The notes under the pieces: generated by a model
What the model was told of the DNA's origin: nothing
Seen by the model: only the letters and a program-made list of their open reading frames with translations
Databases searched by the model: none
Program-made: the position numbers and the translations under genes
Assembly: GCA_017516485.1 (NCBI GenBank)
Contig: JAFXCH010000009.1
Location: 1 to 34,890 of the forward strand
DNA length: 34,890 nucleotides
Direction of reading: 5' to 3'
From: Clostridia bacterium
GTDB taxonomy: Bacteria; Bacillota; Clostridia; Oscillospirales; Acutalibacteraceae
Part shown: in pieces, positions 8,308 through 17,922 of the stretch
How the letters are laid out: every line of letters starts with the position of its first letter
Numbering within the stretch: position 1 is the stretch's first letter

Positions 8308-10332
8308 ATGAGCAGAAAATTATGGCAGGTCAACAAGGTTGACAAGGCACTTGCCGCTTCTCTTGCGGAAACACACACACTTTTTCCTATGGCTTCTCTC
8401 ATTGCTTCTTCACGAGGAATTGATACTGACGAAAAAATCCGCTCGTTCTTTTTTGACGAGCTTGAGTTGTCATCTCCGTGGGATTTTCCTGATATGGATA
8501 AGGCTGTAGAGACGATTTCTGCAGCCCTTGAAAATTTTGACAGAATTGCGGTTTTTGGCGATTACGATGCCGACGGTATAACGGCAACAGCTTTGCTGTA
8601 TTCATATCTTTCCGACCAGGGTGCAGACGTTATGTGCAAAATCCCCGACAGGTCAGAGGGCTACGGACTTAAGTGCTCTGATGTCGATTATTTTGCCGAG
8701 CAGGGTGTGAAGCTTATTGTTACCGTTGACTGCGGAATCAGCAATATTGAGGAAGCTGAATACGCAAAGAAAATGGGCATTAAAATGGTTGTTACCGACC
8801 ACCACAGGGTAGGTGACGTGCTTCCCGACTGTTGCGCCGTCGTTGACCCGTACCGTGAGGACTGCACCTGCCCGTTCAACAGCTTTGCAGGTGTTGGTGT
8901 TGTATTTAAGCTCCTTTGCGCTATGGAGGATTCCGACTATGACTTTGTACTCGATGCCTACAGCGATATTATTGCGCTGGGCACAATCGGCGACGTAATG
9001 CCTCTTATTGATGAAAACCGATACATTGTCAGACGCGGAGTTGAAATGATAAACAATTCCGAGCGCTTCGGAATCAATTCACTTCGTGAGGTTGCCGGTT
9101 ACAGTAAAAAGAGAATGAGCGCAGGTGCGCTTGCATTTACGCTTATTCCCAGAATAAACGCTGCAGGCCGAATGGGCAGCCCTTCAAGAGCGCTTAATCT
9201 TCTTCTGTGTGAAGAGCCGTCTGTAAGCGATGATATAGCTGAGGAAATCGACTCGGCAAACATACGTCGGCACAACGTTGAAATTGAAATACTCGATGAA
9301 ATAAAAGAAAAATTCAAGGCAGAACCGCTTCTCAAATATGACAGAGTACTTGTTGTTGACGGCGAAAACTGGCCCAACGGCATTATCGGTATTGTTGCCG
9401 CCAAGCTCGTTGAGCTTTACGGTAAGCCTGCTATTGTTATTGCACGTGACGGCGCTGAGGCAAGAGGCTCGGGACGCAGCTTTGAAGGCTTCTCGCTTTA
9501 CGATGCCATTAAAGCCGCTTCAGACTGTCTTGACCATTTCGGCGGTCATACGCTTGCTGCGGGTATAGGTCTCAAATGCGAAAACATTGATTATTTCAGA
9601 AGAAAAATCAACGCCTACGCCGCTTCGCTTGGTGAAGAAAAATTCCCCGTGCTTAATATCGACTGCCGTCTTAACCCTGCCGCAGTAAACAAGGAACTGC
9701 TTGACGCTCTTTCAACTCTTGAGCCCTTCGGTGCAGGCAATCCCGTTCCGGTATTTGGATTGTTCAATATGAAAATTGACGGTGTACAGGCTGTAAGCGA
9801 AGGAAAGCATATCCGTCTTATGCTTTCAAAGGGCGACGCTAAGCTTTCCGCTATGCGCTTCGGCGTATCGCCGCATGAGTTTTCGTTTAAAAAAGGTGAT
9901 ACCGTTGACCTTGCCGTTACGGTTGAACCGAACGAGTATCTCGGTGAAATCAGACCGAGCGTTCATATCAAGGCCGTACGCGGTACGGGAATGGACGATA
10001 TGTCAGTGCTCAAGGGCTTTTCGCTCTATGAAAAAATCAAGCGCCGTGAGGCTTTGACCAATGAGGAAAAGAGCTTTGCACGGCCTGCAAGAGAATTTAT
10101 GCTCGATGTATTTAAGTTTATCAAAGCTAACGGCGGCTGGAAGTACGATATTGAAACGCTTTGCTACCGTCTCGGCGATAACGGCACACAGCTTTGCAAA
10201 GTTGCCGTTTCCCTGGATGCAATGCTTGAGCTGAACGTTCTTGTACGAGACGAAAACGGAACAATATGCCTGCCTAAGGTTTCCGTTAAGGCAGATTTGA
10301 CTTCATCCTCATTACTTAACTATCTCTCATAA
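8308..10332 (+). CDS. recJ: Single-stranded-DNA-specific 5'-3' exonuclease RecJ
   Basis: A 674-residue DHH-family nuclease that resects DNA ends in recombination and repair. Motif I is GDYDADG at 84-90 and the DHH motif is D164-H165-H166 in VVTDHHRVG; further acid ligands are in IALGTIGDVMPL. The DHHA1 domain is marked by GRSFEGFSLYDAI and FGGHTLAAGIGL, and an OB-like domain follows (PFGAGNPVPVF). About 130 extra C-terminal residues form a winged-helix-like tail, longer than the E. coli enzyme and common in Clostridia. The ATG has AAGGTGGTG upstream. relA follows 15 bases after the stop and shares the transcript. Confidence 0.93.
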   Translation: MSRKLWQVNKVDKALAASLAETHTLFPMASLIASSRGIDTDEKIRSFFFDELELSSPWDFPDMDKAVETISAALENFDRIAVFGDYDADGITATALLYSYLSDQGADVMCKIPDRSEGYGLKCSDVDYFAEQGVKLIVTVDCGISNIEEAEYAKKMGIKMVVTDHHRVGDVLPDCCAVVDPYREDCTCPFNSFAGVGVVFKLLCAMEDSDYDFVLDAYSDIIALGTIGDVMPLIDENRYIVRRGVEMINNSERFGINSLREVAGYSKKRMSAGALAFTLIPRINAAGRMGSPSRALNLLLCEEPSVSDDIAEEIDSANIRRHNVEIEILDEIKEKFKAEPLLKYDRVLVVDGENWPNGIIGIVAAKLVELYGKPAIVIARDGAEARGSGRSFEGFSLYDAIKAASDCLDHFGGHTLAAGIGLKCENIDYFRRKINAYAASLGEEKFPVLNIDCRLNPAAVNKELLDALSTLEPFGAGNPVPVFGLFNMKIDGVQAVSEGKHIRLMLSKGDAKLSAMRFGVSPHEFSFKKGDTVDLAVTVEPNEYLGEIRPSVHIKAVRGTGMDDMSVLKGFSLYEKIKRREALTNEEKSFARPAREFMLDVFKFIKANGGWKYDIETLCYRLGDNGTQLCKVAVSLDAMLELNVLVRDENGTICLPKVSVKADLTSSSLLNYLS

Positions 10333-10347
10333 GAGGAGGTGCCGAAA

Positions 10348-12540
10348 ATGTGTAAAACCGAAAACGTTGACGAAGTAGCCGTTCTTTATTCGGAGCTTAA
10401 AGAGTTAATTGCCGAATCATATACTGCCGAACAGCTTGAGCTGCTTGACAAAGCTTTTGCTGTTGCAAAAAATGCACACGAAGGACAGCTTCGTAAATCC
10501 GGTCAGCCCTATATCATTCATCCCGTTTCCGTTGCAACGATACTTGCACAAATGGGTATGGATGCCGAATCTCTTGCCGCAGCACTTCTGCACGATGTTG
10601 TTGAGGATACCGAATACACGAGTGAGGACTGTGAACGTGATTTCGGAAAGAATATTTCGGCATTGGTTGACGGCGTAACAAAACTCGGTAAGGTTTCGCT
10701 TGCAAACAAAGAAGAACAGCAGGCTGAAAATCTACGCAAGATGCTTATAGCGATGTCGCACGATATTCGTGTTATAATCATAAAGCTTGCCGACCGTCTG
10801 CACAATATGCGCACACTCGGCTTTATGAGGGAACAAAAGCGCCGTGATATTGCACTTGAAACTCTTGAAATATATGCACCAATTGCTCACCGCCTCGGTA
10901 TCAGACCTGTAAAAATTGAACTCGAAGACCTTGCAATCAGTTACCTTGACAGCATTGGCTATAAAGAAATTGAAGAAAACCTTGCCAATCAGTTGACTCA
11001 GCGCAACGAATTCTTGCTTGACGTTAAAGAGCGTATCGTTGCTCACATTGCCGAAACGGGTATTAAAGCCAAGGTTGACGGCAGAATTAAAAGCGTTCAC
11101 GGCATATACAGAAAGATGTATATGCAGAACAAGAACTTTGATGAAATTTATGATATTTATGCGGTCAGAATTATCGTCGATACCGTTATCGACTGCTATA
11201 ACTGCCTCGGTGTCATTCACGATATGTTCAGACCTTTGCCCGGCAGATTCAAGGACTATATCTCGACACCCAAGCCCAATATGTATCAGTCGCTTCATAC
11301 GACCGTAATCAGCAAAGAGGGTATTCCCTTTGAGGTTCAGATAAGAACGTGGGAAATGCACTATACCGCCGAATACGGTATTGCCGCACACTGGAAATAC
11401 AAGCTGAATATGTCAGGCGGTAAAAAGTCGTTTGATGAACGTCTGTCCTGGATAAGACAGCTTCTTGAAAGTCAGGATGAGGCTGCAGGCGTTGATGAAA
11501 TTGTCAGCACGATTAAAAGCGACCTTGTGCCCGACGACGTTTACGTATTTACGCCAAAGGGCGACGTTAAGAATTTACCCGTAGGTGCAACGGTTATCGA
11601 CTTTGCTTATGCCATTCACTCTGCTGTCGGCAACAAAATGACCGGTGCCAAGGTTGACGGCAGAATGGTTTCACTTGATTATAAGGTACAAACAGGCGAA
11701 ATCGTTGATATTATTACATCTTCGCAGCCCGGAAAGGGTCCGAGCAGAGATTGGCTGAACATTGTCAAAACAAGCGAAGCCAAGAGCAAAATCCGTTCCT
11801 GGTTCAAAAAGGAACGCCGTGAGGAAAATATTGAGCAGGGCAGAGAACAGCTTGAGCGTGAGTTCCGGCGTGCCCTTATAAGACTGCCCGAGGAAGAGAG
11901 CGAAACCTTCCTCAAAAAGATTGCGGAAAGACAGCGCTGTCAGTCCATTGACGATTTTTATGCCGCAATCGGCTACGGCGGTATTCTCCTGAGCAAAATT
12001 ATGCCCAGAATCAAGGAGGATTACGCCAAGCTCGTTTCGTCCAAACAAATCAGAGTTCCCGTTGAAGCACCCAAAAAGCGTGTCAAGAGCAGCGAGGGTG
12101 TTATTGTTGAGGGCATAGACAACTGCCTTGTAAAATTTGCACATTGCTGTAATCCGCTTCCCGGTGATCAGATTATCGGCTTTATCACGAGAGGACACGG
12201 TGTATCCGTTCACGCAAGAAACTGCACCAACGTTCCTGCCGATATTGAAAAATGCGCCGAGCCATACAGATGGCTGAACGCATATTGGGATAAGGGTGTA
12301 AAAGAAGAATATAACGCCAATCTTCTTATTACCGGTATTGACAGAATTGGTATCCTTGCCGATATTTCCGTTATGCTCAGCAATATCAGGGTGCTTATCA
12401 CCAACATCAATTCCCGTTCACTAAAAGACGGCTCGTTTATTATGACCTGCACTATTTTTGTTGACGGAATTGAACATCTTAAGAGCGTTATTTCAAAAAT
12501 CGAAAAGATTGACGGCGTTTTGAAAGTTGAAAGAAAGTAA
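10348..12540 (+). CDS. relA: Bifunctional (p)ppGpp synthetase/hydrolase RelA/SpoT (Rel)
   Basis: A long Rel enzyme of 730 residues that makes and degrades the alarmone (p)ppGpp. The N-terminal HD hydrolase domain is intact (H82-D83 in LLHDVVEDTEYT), so both activities are likely. Next come the synthetase domain (DIYAVRIIVD, GRFKDYISTPKPNMYQSLHT), the TGS domain (VYVFTPKGDVKNLPVGAT), the zinc-finger/RIS region with C600-C601 in HCCNPLPGD, and a C-terminal ACT domain. The ATG at 10348 was chosen because AGGAGG at 10334-10339 lies 8 bases before it; the GTG at 10339 is part of the ribosome binding site. recJ upstream and dtd downstream form one run, as in many Firmicutes. Confidence 0.95.
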   Translation: MCKTENVDEVAVLYSELKELIAESYTAEQLELLDKAFAVAKNAHEGQLRKSGQPYIIHPVSVATILAQMGMDAESLAAALLHDVVEDTEYTSEDCERDFGKNISALVDGVTKLGKVSLANKEEQQAENLRKMLIAMSHDIRVIIIKLADRLHNMRTLGFMREQKRRDIALETLEIYAPIAHRLGIRPVKIELEDLAISYLDSIGYKEIEENLANQLTQRNEFLLDVKERIVAHIAETGIKAKVDGRIKSVHGIYRKMYMQNKNFDEIYDIYAVRIIVDTVIDCYNCLGVIHDMFRPLPGRFKDYISTPKPNMYQSLHTTVISKEGIPFEVQIRTWEMHYTAEYGIAAHWKYKLNMSGGKKSFDERLSWIRQLLESQDEAAGVDEIVSTIKSDLVPDDVYVFTPKGDVKNLPVGATVIDFAYAIHSAVGNKMTGAKVDGRMVSLDYKVQTGEIVDIITSSQPGKGPSRDWLNIVKTSEAKSKIRSWFKKERREENIEQGREQLEREFRRALIRLPEEESETFLKKIAERQRCQSIDDFYAAIGYGGILLSKIMPRIKEDYAKLVSSKQIRVPVEAPKKRVKSSEGVIVEGIDNCLVKFAHCCNPLPGDQIIGFITRGHGVSVHARNCTNVPADIEKCAEPYRWLNAYWDKGVKEEYNANLLITGIDRIGILADISVMLSNIRVLITNINSRSLKDGSFIMTCTIFVDGIEHLKSVISKIEKIDGVLKVERK

Positions 12541-12552
12541 GCGGTGTAAAAT

Positions 12553-13008
12553 ATGAAAGCTGTTATTCAGAGGGTCAGCAGAGCACAGGTTGACGTGGAC
12601 GGAAAAACCGTAGGCGAAATCGGAAAGGGCTTCCTTATTCTTCTCGGTGTTGTCGAAGGCGATACGAAAAAAGAAGCTGAGCTTCTTGCCGCCAAAATTG
12701 CGAAGCTGCGTATTTTTGAGGATGAAAACGAAAAAATGAACCTTTCGCTTACCGATGTTGACGGTGAGGCACTTGTTGTTTCGCAGTTTACTCTTTGTGC
12801 CGATTGCAAAAAAGGCAACCGTCCGTCGTTTACTCCTTCGGCTGCGCCAGATGTTGCTGACGCCTTATATCAAAAATTTTCGGCTTTATTGCTCGAAAAC
12901 GGTGTGCGTAAGGTTGAAAACGGAGTTTTCGGTGCTGATATGCAGGTTTCGCTTATCAATGACGGCCCTGTTACGATTGTTTTTGACACAGACCTTTGGA
13001 GGAAATAA
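12553..13008 (+). CDS. dtd: D-aminoacyl-tRNA deacylase
   Basis: A 151-residue DTD-family enzyme that removes D-amino acids, and misacylated glycine, from tRNA. The start [13 protein letters not shown] is characteristic. Both signature motifs are present: SQFTL at 77-81, and DGPVT at 137-141 within the family's GPVT motif. Full length for the family. It lies 12 bases after relA; the relA-dtd pair is conserved in Firmicutes. The ribosome binding site (GCGGTGT) is weak. Confidence 0.94.
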   Translation: MKAVIQRVSRAQVDVDGKTVGEIGKGFLILLGVVEGDTKKEAELLAAKIAKLRIFEDENEKMNLSLTDVDGEALVVSQFTLCADCKKGNRPSFTPSAAPDVADALYQKFSALLLENGVRKVENGVFGADMQVSLINDGPVTIVFDTDLWRK

Positions 13009-13010
13009 AA

Positions 13011-13634
13011 ATGAATATACAATGTCTTCCGCTGGGTGAATACGGAGCAAACTGCTATATACTGACAGATGAAGCTGCAAAAAGTGCCGCAGTCATCGAC
13101 CCCGGCGTACCCTCAGATGAGCTAAATGCCGCACTTGACGAATTTAATCTGAAATACATTCTTCTTACCCACGGCCATTTTGACCACGTTTTCGGCTGTA
13201 AGGCTTTAAAAGAAAAGTATCCGGAGGCAGAAATCTGTATCCATTCGGGCGACGAAATGTGCCTTGCAGACAATAAACTTAATCTTGCCGGCGATTTTGA
13301 AGAAACTCCCGGTGTTACGGCAGACCGAATTCTCGAAAACGGCGACACTCTTTCCTTTGGTGATACCTCATTTCTTGTGTTGAGCACTCCTGGACATTCT
13401 CCCGGCTCGGTTTGCTTCGTCGATGAAAAAAACAAGATAATATTCAGTGGTGACACCTTGTTTTGTCTTACCGTTGGCAGAACGGATTTCATCGGAGGAA
13501 GCTTTGACGATATGATGAAATCGGTTAAACTGCTTTCGGAATATGATGATGACTATGCGGTTTATCCTGGTCATAACCGTGCAACCACAATTGGCTTTGA
13601 GCGAAAAAGAAACAGATATATGAGGAAGCTTTGA
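13011..13634 (+). CDS. MBL-fold metallo-hydrolase, glyoxalase II-like
   Basis: A 207-residue metallo-beta-lactamase fold hydrolase. The metal-binding THGHFDHV holds H54, H56, D58 and H59; further ligands are in LSTPGHSPGSV, IFSGDTLF and the C-terminal YPGHNRATT. It lacks the C-terminal helical domain of true glyoxalase II (about 250 residues), so it belongs to the short YcbL-type hydrolases; the natural substrate is unknown. The ATG at 13011 has GGAGG at 12997-13001, inside the last codons of dtd. Its stop overlaps the hemZ start by one base. Confidence 0.85.
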   Translation: MNIQCLPLGEYGANCYILTDEAAKSAAVIDPGVPSDELNAALDEFNLKYILLTHGHFDHVFGCKALKEKYPEAEICIHSGDEMCLADNKLNLAGDFEETPGVTADRILENGDTLSFGDTSFLVLSTPGHSPGSVCFVDEKNKIIFSGDTLFCLTVGRTDFIGGSFDDMMKSVKLLSEYDDDYAVYPGHNRATTIGFERKRNRYMRKL

Positions 13635-15100
13635 TGACAGTTTTTATTATCGGTCACAGGTTTCATTTTGAAACGGAAAATCTGTGCCGTATGTTTTATC
13701 CCAACAGCGAGGTTGTTCTTGAATACGAGCTGCGTGAAGTCAGCGGTGATTATATTATAACTTCTATGAGCACTTCGTCTGAATTATCGGTGCTGAACGT
13801 TGAAGCACATATCGGCGGTATTATCGAAAAATCAGAGCGCAAAGCCATTGCTTGCTCAGACGATGAAGCAGAATATACCTTGGCGCTTTGTCTTTACGAC
13901 TGTCTGACAAGAATAACGGGCTATACACCTGCTTGGGGCTTGCTGACTGGTGTTCGGCCCTCCAAGCTTATGAACCGCCTTATTGATGAAAAAGGCGATG
14001 AAGGTGCCAAGGAGTATTTTCGTGAAAAGCTTCTTGTAAGTCAGGATAAAACTCAGCTTGCCTTTGATGTTGCCCAGGCCCAAAAGCAAATATTCAAGGA
14101 AAACAGACCGGAATCCTTCAGCCTTTACGTTTCGATTCCTTTTTGTCCCAGCAGATGTAGCTATTGTTCCTTTGTTTCGCACTCTATAACGAGCAATAAT
14201 GCAAAAAAACTGTTGGTGCCGTATATTGAAAACCTTGCAAAAGAGATTATGATTACTGCTGAATATGCGAGGAACAACAATCTCCGCCTTGAAAGCGTTT
14301 ATTTCGGCGGCGGCACACCGGGTGTTCTTTCTGCCGAGCAATCTGAATTTCTGATTGATACAATAAAGAATAATTTTGATATGACCTTCTGCCGTGAGTT
14401 TACCTTTGAATCCGGCAGGGCAGATACGGTTACGGAAGAAAAGCTATTGTCGCTTAAGAAAAGCGGTGTGGACAGAATAAGCATCAATCCGCAGACATTT
14501 GATAACACCGTGCTTGAATTAATCGGCAGAAAGCATACTGCCGAGCAGACCGTTGAAGCGTACAGACTTGCTGAAAAGATTGGCTTTGACAGCATTAATA
14601 TGGACCTTATTGCAGGCTTACCCGGTGACACCGTAGAGGGCTTTATAAATTCTGTTGACACAGCGGTTTCGCTTCGGGCAGAAAATATTACCGTTCACTC
14701 GTTGGCTCTCAAGCGTTCAAGCACTCTTGTTGCAAAGGAAAACACAGAACTAGCACGGGATATGACGGCGGCAAAAATGATTGATTACGCCAACAAAACG
14801 CTCTCGGAGCACGGTTATATTCCTTATTATATGTACCGACAGAGCCGCTGCGTAGGCAACCTTGAAAACGTCGGCTGGTGTTTGCCTGGCAAGGAATGTC
14901 TTTACAATGTTTATATGATGGAAGAAATACATACCGTTCTTGCTGTCGGTGCCGGAGCAGTTACCAAGCTTAAAGCACCGTATGACAATCATATTGAACG
15001 TATTTTCAATTATAAATATCCGTATGAATACAACACGGGGTTTGATACTCTCTTGGAAAGAAAAAACAGAATATCCGAGTTTTATTCTACATACAATTAA
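13634..15100 (+). CDS. hemZ: HemZ-type radical SAM protein, putative coproporphyrinogen III dehydrogenase
   Basis: A 488-residue cytosolic radical SAM enzyme. The [4Fe-4S] cluster motif is C171-x3-C175-x2-C178 in FCPSRCSYC. FGGGTPGVL follows, then NPQTFDNTVLELIGRKH and the INMDLIAGLPGDT block of the HemN/HemW/HemZ family. An N-terminal extension of about 165 residues before the cluster is the HemZ layout. The name implies anaerobic haem synthesis, but no other haem gene is here and many Clostridia with HemZ lack a full pathway, so the reaction is uncertain. The ATG at 13634 shares one base with the upstream stop (TGATG), with GAGGAAG before it. Confidence 0.85.
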   Translation: MTVFIIGHRFHFETENLCRMFYPNSEVVLEYELREVSGDYIITSMSTSSELSVLNVEAHIGGIIEKSERKAIACSDDEAEYTLALCLYDCLTRITGYTPAWGLLTGVRPSKLMNRLIDEKGDEGAKEYFREKLLVSQDKTQLAFDVAQAQKQIFKENRPESFSLYVSIPFCPSRCSYCSFVSHSITSNNAKKLLVPYIENLAKEIMITAEYARNNNLRLESVYFGGGTPGVLSAEQSEFLIDTIKNNFDMTFCREFTFESGRADTVTEEKLLSLKKSGVDRISINPQTFDNTVLELIGRKHTAEQTVEAYRLAEKIGFDSINMDLIAGLPGDTVEGFINSVDTAVSLRAENITVHSLALKRSSTLVAKENTELARDMTAAKMIDYANKTLSEHGYIPYYMYRQSRCVGNLENVGWCLPGKECLYNVYMMEEIHTVLAVGAGAVTKLKAPYDNHIERIFNYKYPYEYNTGFDTLLERKNRISEFYSTYN

Positions 15101-15130
15101 TTCAAGTATAATTGTTCGGAGGTTCTGCGT

Positions 15131-16057
15131 ATGGCAGATGTTATTAACACGCTTTCACAAATTAACTACGAAGCAGTCAACGATACGGCGGATTTTATTT
15201 CGGCGGCAGAAGAGAGGTACAGCTTTGCGCTTGACTGTGTTGTAGAAAGAATTATAAATAATAACTCACTTGAAATCGTGCTTCTTGCAGGTCCGAGCTG
15301 TTCGGGTAAAACTACAACTGCCAATAAGCTGAGAGAAAAGCTGGAAGAAAAAGGGCACAGGGCTTATACAATTTCTCTTGATGATTTTTACAGAAATTCC
15401 GTTGATGCTATAATAGGGGATGACGGTAAGCCCGATTACGAAACAGTATATGCGCTTGACCTTGACCTGCTGGCAAAGGTACTTACACAGCTTGTTAACG
15501 AAAGAAAGGCAACTATACCGAGATTTGATTTTGATACGGGAATCAGAACGGACGGTGCCTTTGAAATATCTCTTGACGAGGGTGACGTTGTTATACTAGA
15601 AGGCTTACACGCTCTGAATCCTCTTATTTACGGTTATCTTCCGTCGGATGCGCTTCTCAAAATTTATATCAGCGTATCCACGAGAATCTACGATGATTAC
15701 GGCTACGTTCTTCTCACCAAGCGTGATTTAAGGCTTATAAGGCGTACCGTCAGGGATTTTCACTCAAGAAGCAGTTCGGTTGAAAACACCTTTGATATGT
15801 GGGACGGTGTTCTTGAGGGCGAAAACAAATATCTTGCACCGTATAAATACTGTGCCGATATTCTGATTGATACCATTCATAATTATGAGCCGTGTGTTTT
15901 CAAAAAGAGAGCTCTTGAGCTGTTTAAAACGGTAAAACCGGAAAGTGCTTGGTTTGACGAAACGGTCAGGCTCACCGAAAAGCTTGTTCGTTTTTCGGAT
16001 ATTGAGGAGGAAAAAGTACCTCGCTCATCATTGCTCGTCTGTGAATTTTTAGGTTAA
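15131..16057 (+). CDS. Uridine-kinase-family nucleoside kinase
   Basis: A 308-residue P-loop kinase of the PRK/uridine kinase family. Walker A is GPSCSGKTT at 54-62. A DDFYRN segment binds the nucleoside in this family, and VVILEGLHALNP and RRTVRDFHSR follow. About 50 residues precede the kinase domain. Many Clostridia have a longer, about 550-residue version with N-terminal TGS and threonyl-tRNA-synthetase-like domains; here only the kinase part is present. Preferred substrate not determinable. The ATG follows GGAGG by 9 bases. It is separate from hemZ by 30 bases and followed by the flippase after 30 bases. Confidence 0.82.
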   Translation: MADVINTLSQINYEAVNDTADFISAAEERYSFALDCVVERIINNNSLEIVLLAGPSCSGKTTTANKLREKLEEKGHRAYTISLDDFYRNSVDAIIGDDGKPDYETVYALDLDLLAKVLTQLVNERKATIPRFDFDTGIRTDGAFEISLDEGDVVILEGLHALNPLIYGYLPSDALLKIYISVSTRIYDDYGYVLLTKRDLRLIRRTVRDFHSRSSSVENTFDMWDGVLEGENKYLAPYKYCADILIDTIHNYEPCVFKKRALELFKTVKPESAWFDETVRLTEKLVRFSDIEEEKVPRSSLLVCEFLG

Positions 16058-16087
16058 TTATATTCCAATATGTAAGGAAGTGTTATT

Positions 16088-17878
16088 TTGGGACAGGAGA
16101 AATCTGCAGTTAAGGGGCAGTCGATGCTCAACGGAGCGCTCATTCTTGTTGCCGCAACACTCATCGTTAAGGTTATAGGCGCAATTTATAAAATTCCGCT
16201 TACCGCCCTTATCGGTGAGGTCGGCAGGGGATATTTCAGCTCCGCATACGAAATTTATACACCCATTTATGCTATTTCTATGGCAGGTCTGCCCGTTGCG
16301 GTTTCAAAAATGGTTTCCGAAAGTGTAACTCTCGGCAACTACCGTGACGCAAGGATGATATTCAAGGTTGCTCAGCGCCTTTTCCTTATTGTCGGCGTGG
16401 TCGGCACGCTTTTACTTGTGTTTATTGCATTTCCGTACGTAAAGCTCGGCAAATGTGAGGACAACCTCTGGAGTATTCTGATGATTGCTCCCTCCATATT
16501 CTTCTGCTGTGTTATGTCTACATACAGGGGTTATTATGAGGGTCTGCGCAATATGACTCCGACTGCCGTTTCACAGGTTATTGAAGCACTCGGTAAGCTT
16601 GTTCTCGGTCTCGCTTTTGCCAAAATCGTAATGTCCTACGGTCTTAATAAATTCAGCAGCGGTGAAGCTGTATTAGGCAAGGTTTGTGCCGATGAGTCCG
16701 AGGCGCTCAGCGTTATCTATCCGTTTGCTGCTGCTGCCGCCGTGCTTTCGGTTACAATAGGCACTATGGTTGCTCTTGCGTTTATGATAATTCATAAAAA
16801 AATCAAGGGTGACAGATTTACGAGGACTATGCTTGTCAATTCACCCAGACCCAAATCCTCCTCGGAAATTACCAACGCTATGATAACCATTGCAATTCCT
16901 ATGGTTATCAGCGCACTTATTACGAATGTAACGAATCTTATCGATAACTTTACAATTCGTACCCGTCTTGCTCACGCCGTTGCCGATAATCTTGAATACT
17001 TCAAAACTGTTTTTGCGGCTTCTCTTCAGGGTTCGGGAACGCTTGATAAGGATATAGGCACATATCTTTACGGCTGCTATTTCTCAGCGCTCGACTTTAA
17101 AAACCTTATAACCTCAATCACGATGTCGCTTGGTGTCAGCGCAATACCTGCTCTTGCTGCCGCAATAGCAATAAAGAACAAAAAGGAAACGGGAAGCATC
17201 ATTAATTCAGTTGTCCGTGTTTGTATGCTTGTTGCCGCACCTGCAGGCCTTGGTATTGCCGCATTGGCTGAACCTATTATGACTCTGCTTTACGGCGGTA
17301 CGGCAGCGGAGAATCTTATTCCGATTTCTTCACCAATCGTTATGATTTACGGTATAGGCACCTTCGTAATCGCTTTGTCAACACCGCTTACCAATGTTCT
17401 GCAAGCAATGGGCAGGGCTGATATTCCTGCAAAAACGGTTGCTGTAGGTGCAGTTATAAAGGTAATATGTAACTTTATTTTCGTCGGTATACCGAAATTC
17501 AATATTTACGGCGCAACAATCGGTACGCTCGTTTGCTATACGGTTATCGTAGTTCTCAATATCTATTTTGCAATCAAGATTTCCGGCTGTAGGGTCAAAT
17601 TCATTTCAACAATCGTTAAACCGATGCTTGCTGCTGCTGTGTGCGCATTTTCCGCTTATGCCACACAGGCTGTATTCTCAAACATCCTTACCTTCGGCGA
17701 TGCCGGCAGCAGACTCAACGGCTACAATTTCTCAACGCTTCTCGGCGTCGGTGTTGCGGTTGTTGTTTACGCCGTTTCGCTGCTCGTTATCAAAGGAATT
17801 TCCAAGGATGATTTATTAATGCTTCCGAAAGGTAAAAAAATTGCAAAAACCCTTGAAAAATATGACTTAATAGGGTAA
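16088..17878 (+). CDS. Polysaccharide/lipid-linked precursor flippase, YabM/SpoVB type
   Basis: A 596-residue protein with about 14 membrane segments, of the MOP exporter superfamily (MATE/MurJ/Wzx-like). N-terminal GALILVAATLIVKVIGAIYK and YEIYTPIYAISMAGLPVAVSKMV are hallmarks of the SpoVB/YabM branch. These transporters are thought to flip lipid-linked peptidoglycan or other glycan precursors. In Bacillus, yabM directly precedes yabN (mazG), the order seen here, so YabM is the better counterpart. The start is TTG at 16088 with AAGGAAG 7 bases upstream; no ATG with a site exists nearby. Confidence 0.85.
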   Translation: MGQEKSAVKGQSMLNGALILVAATLIVKVIGAIYKIPLTALIGEVGRGYFSSAYEIYTPIYAISMAGLPVAVSKMVSESVTLGNYRDARMIFKVAQRLFLIVGVVGTLLLVFIAFPYVKLGKCEDNLWSILMIAPSIFFCCVMSTYRGYYEGLRNMTPTAVSQVIEALGKLVLGLAFAKIVMSYGLNKFSSGEAVLGKVCADESEALSVIYPFAAAAAVLSVTIGTMVALAFMIIHKKIKGDRFTRTMLVNSPRPKSSSEITNAMITIAIPMVISALITNVTNLIDNFTIRTRLAHAVADNLEYFKTVFAASLQGSGTLDKDIGTYLYGCYFSALDFKNLITSITMSLGVSAIPALAAAIAIKNKKETGSIINSVVRVCMLVAAPAGLGIAALAEPIMTLLYGGTAAENLIPISSPIVMIYGIGTFVIALSTPLTNVLQAMGRADIPAKTVAVGAVIKVICNFIFVGIPKFNIYGATIGTLVCYTVIVVLNIYFAIKISGCRVKFISTIVKPMLAAAVCAFSAYATQAVFSNILTFGDAGSRLNGYNFSTLLGVGVAVVVYAVSLLVIKGISKDDLLMLPKGKKIAKTLEKYDLIG

Positions 17879-17922
17879 TATTGTTTATGTACGGTGTTTT
17901 TATGCGTACAGGGAGTTAAAAA

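Noticed and set aside
10732-11391. Long antisense frame (219 codons) inside relA
   Set aside because: relA is unambiguous on the plus strand with all its domains; the antisense frame has no recognisable motif and arises from codon bias.
11671-12213. Antisense frame (180 codons) inside relA
   Set aside because: No ribosome binding site or protein family signal; covered by a clear coding region.
13856-14341. Antisense frame (161 codons) inside hemZ
   Set aside because: Covers the radical SAM cluster region of a clear plus-strand gene; no independent support.
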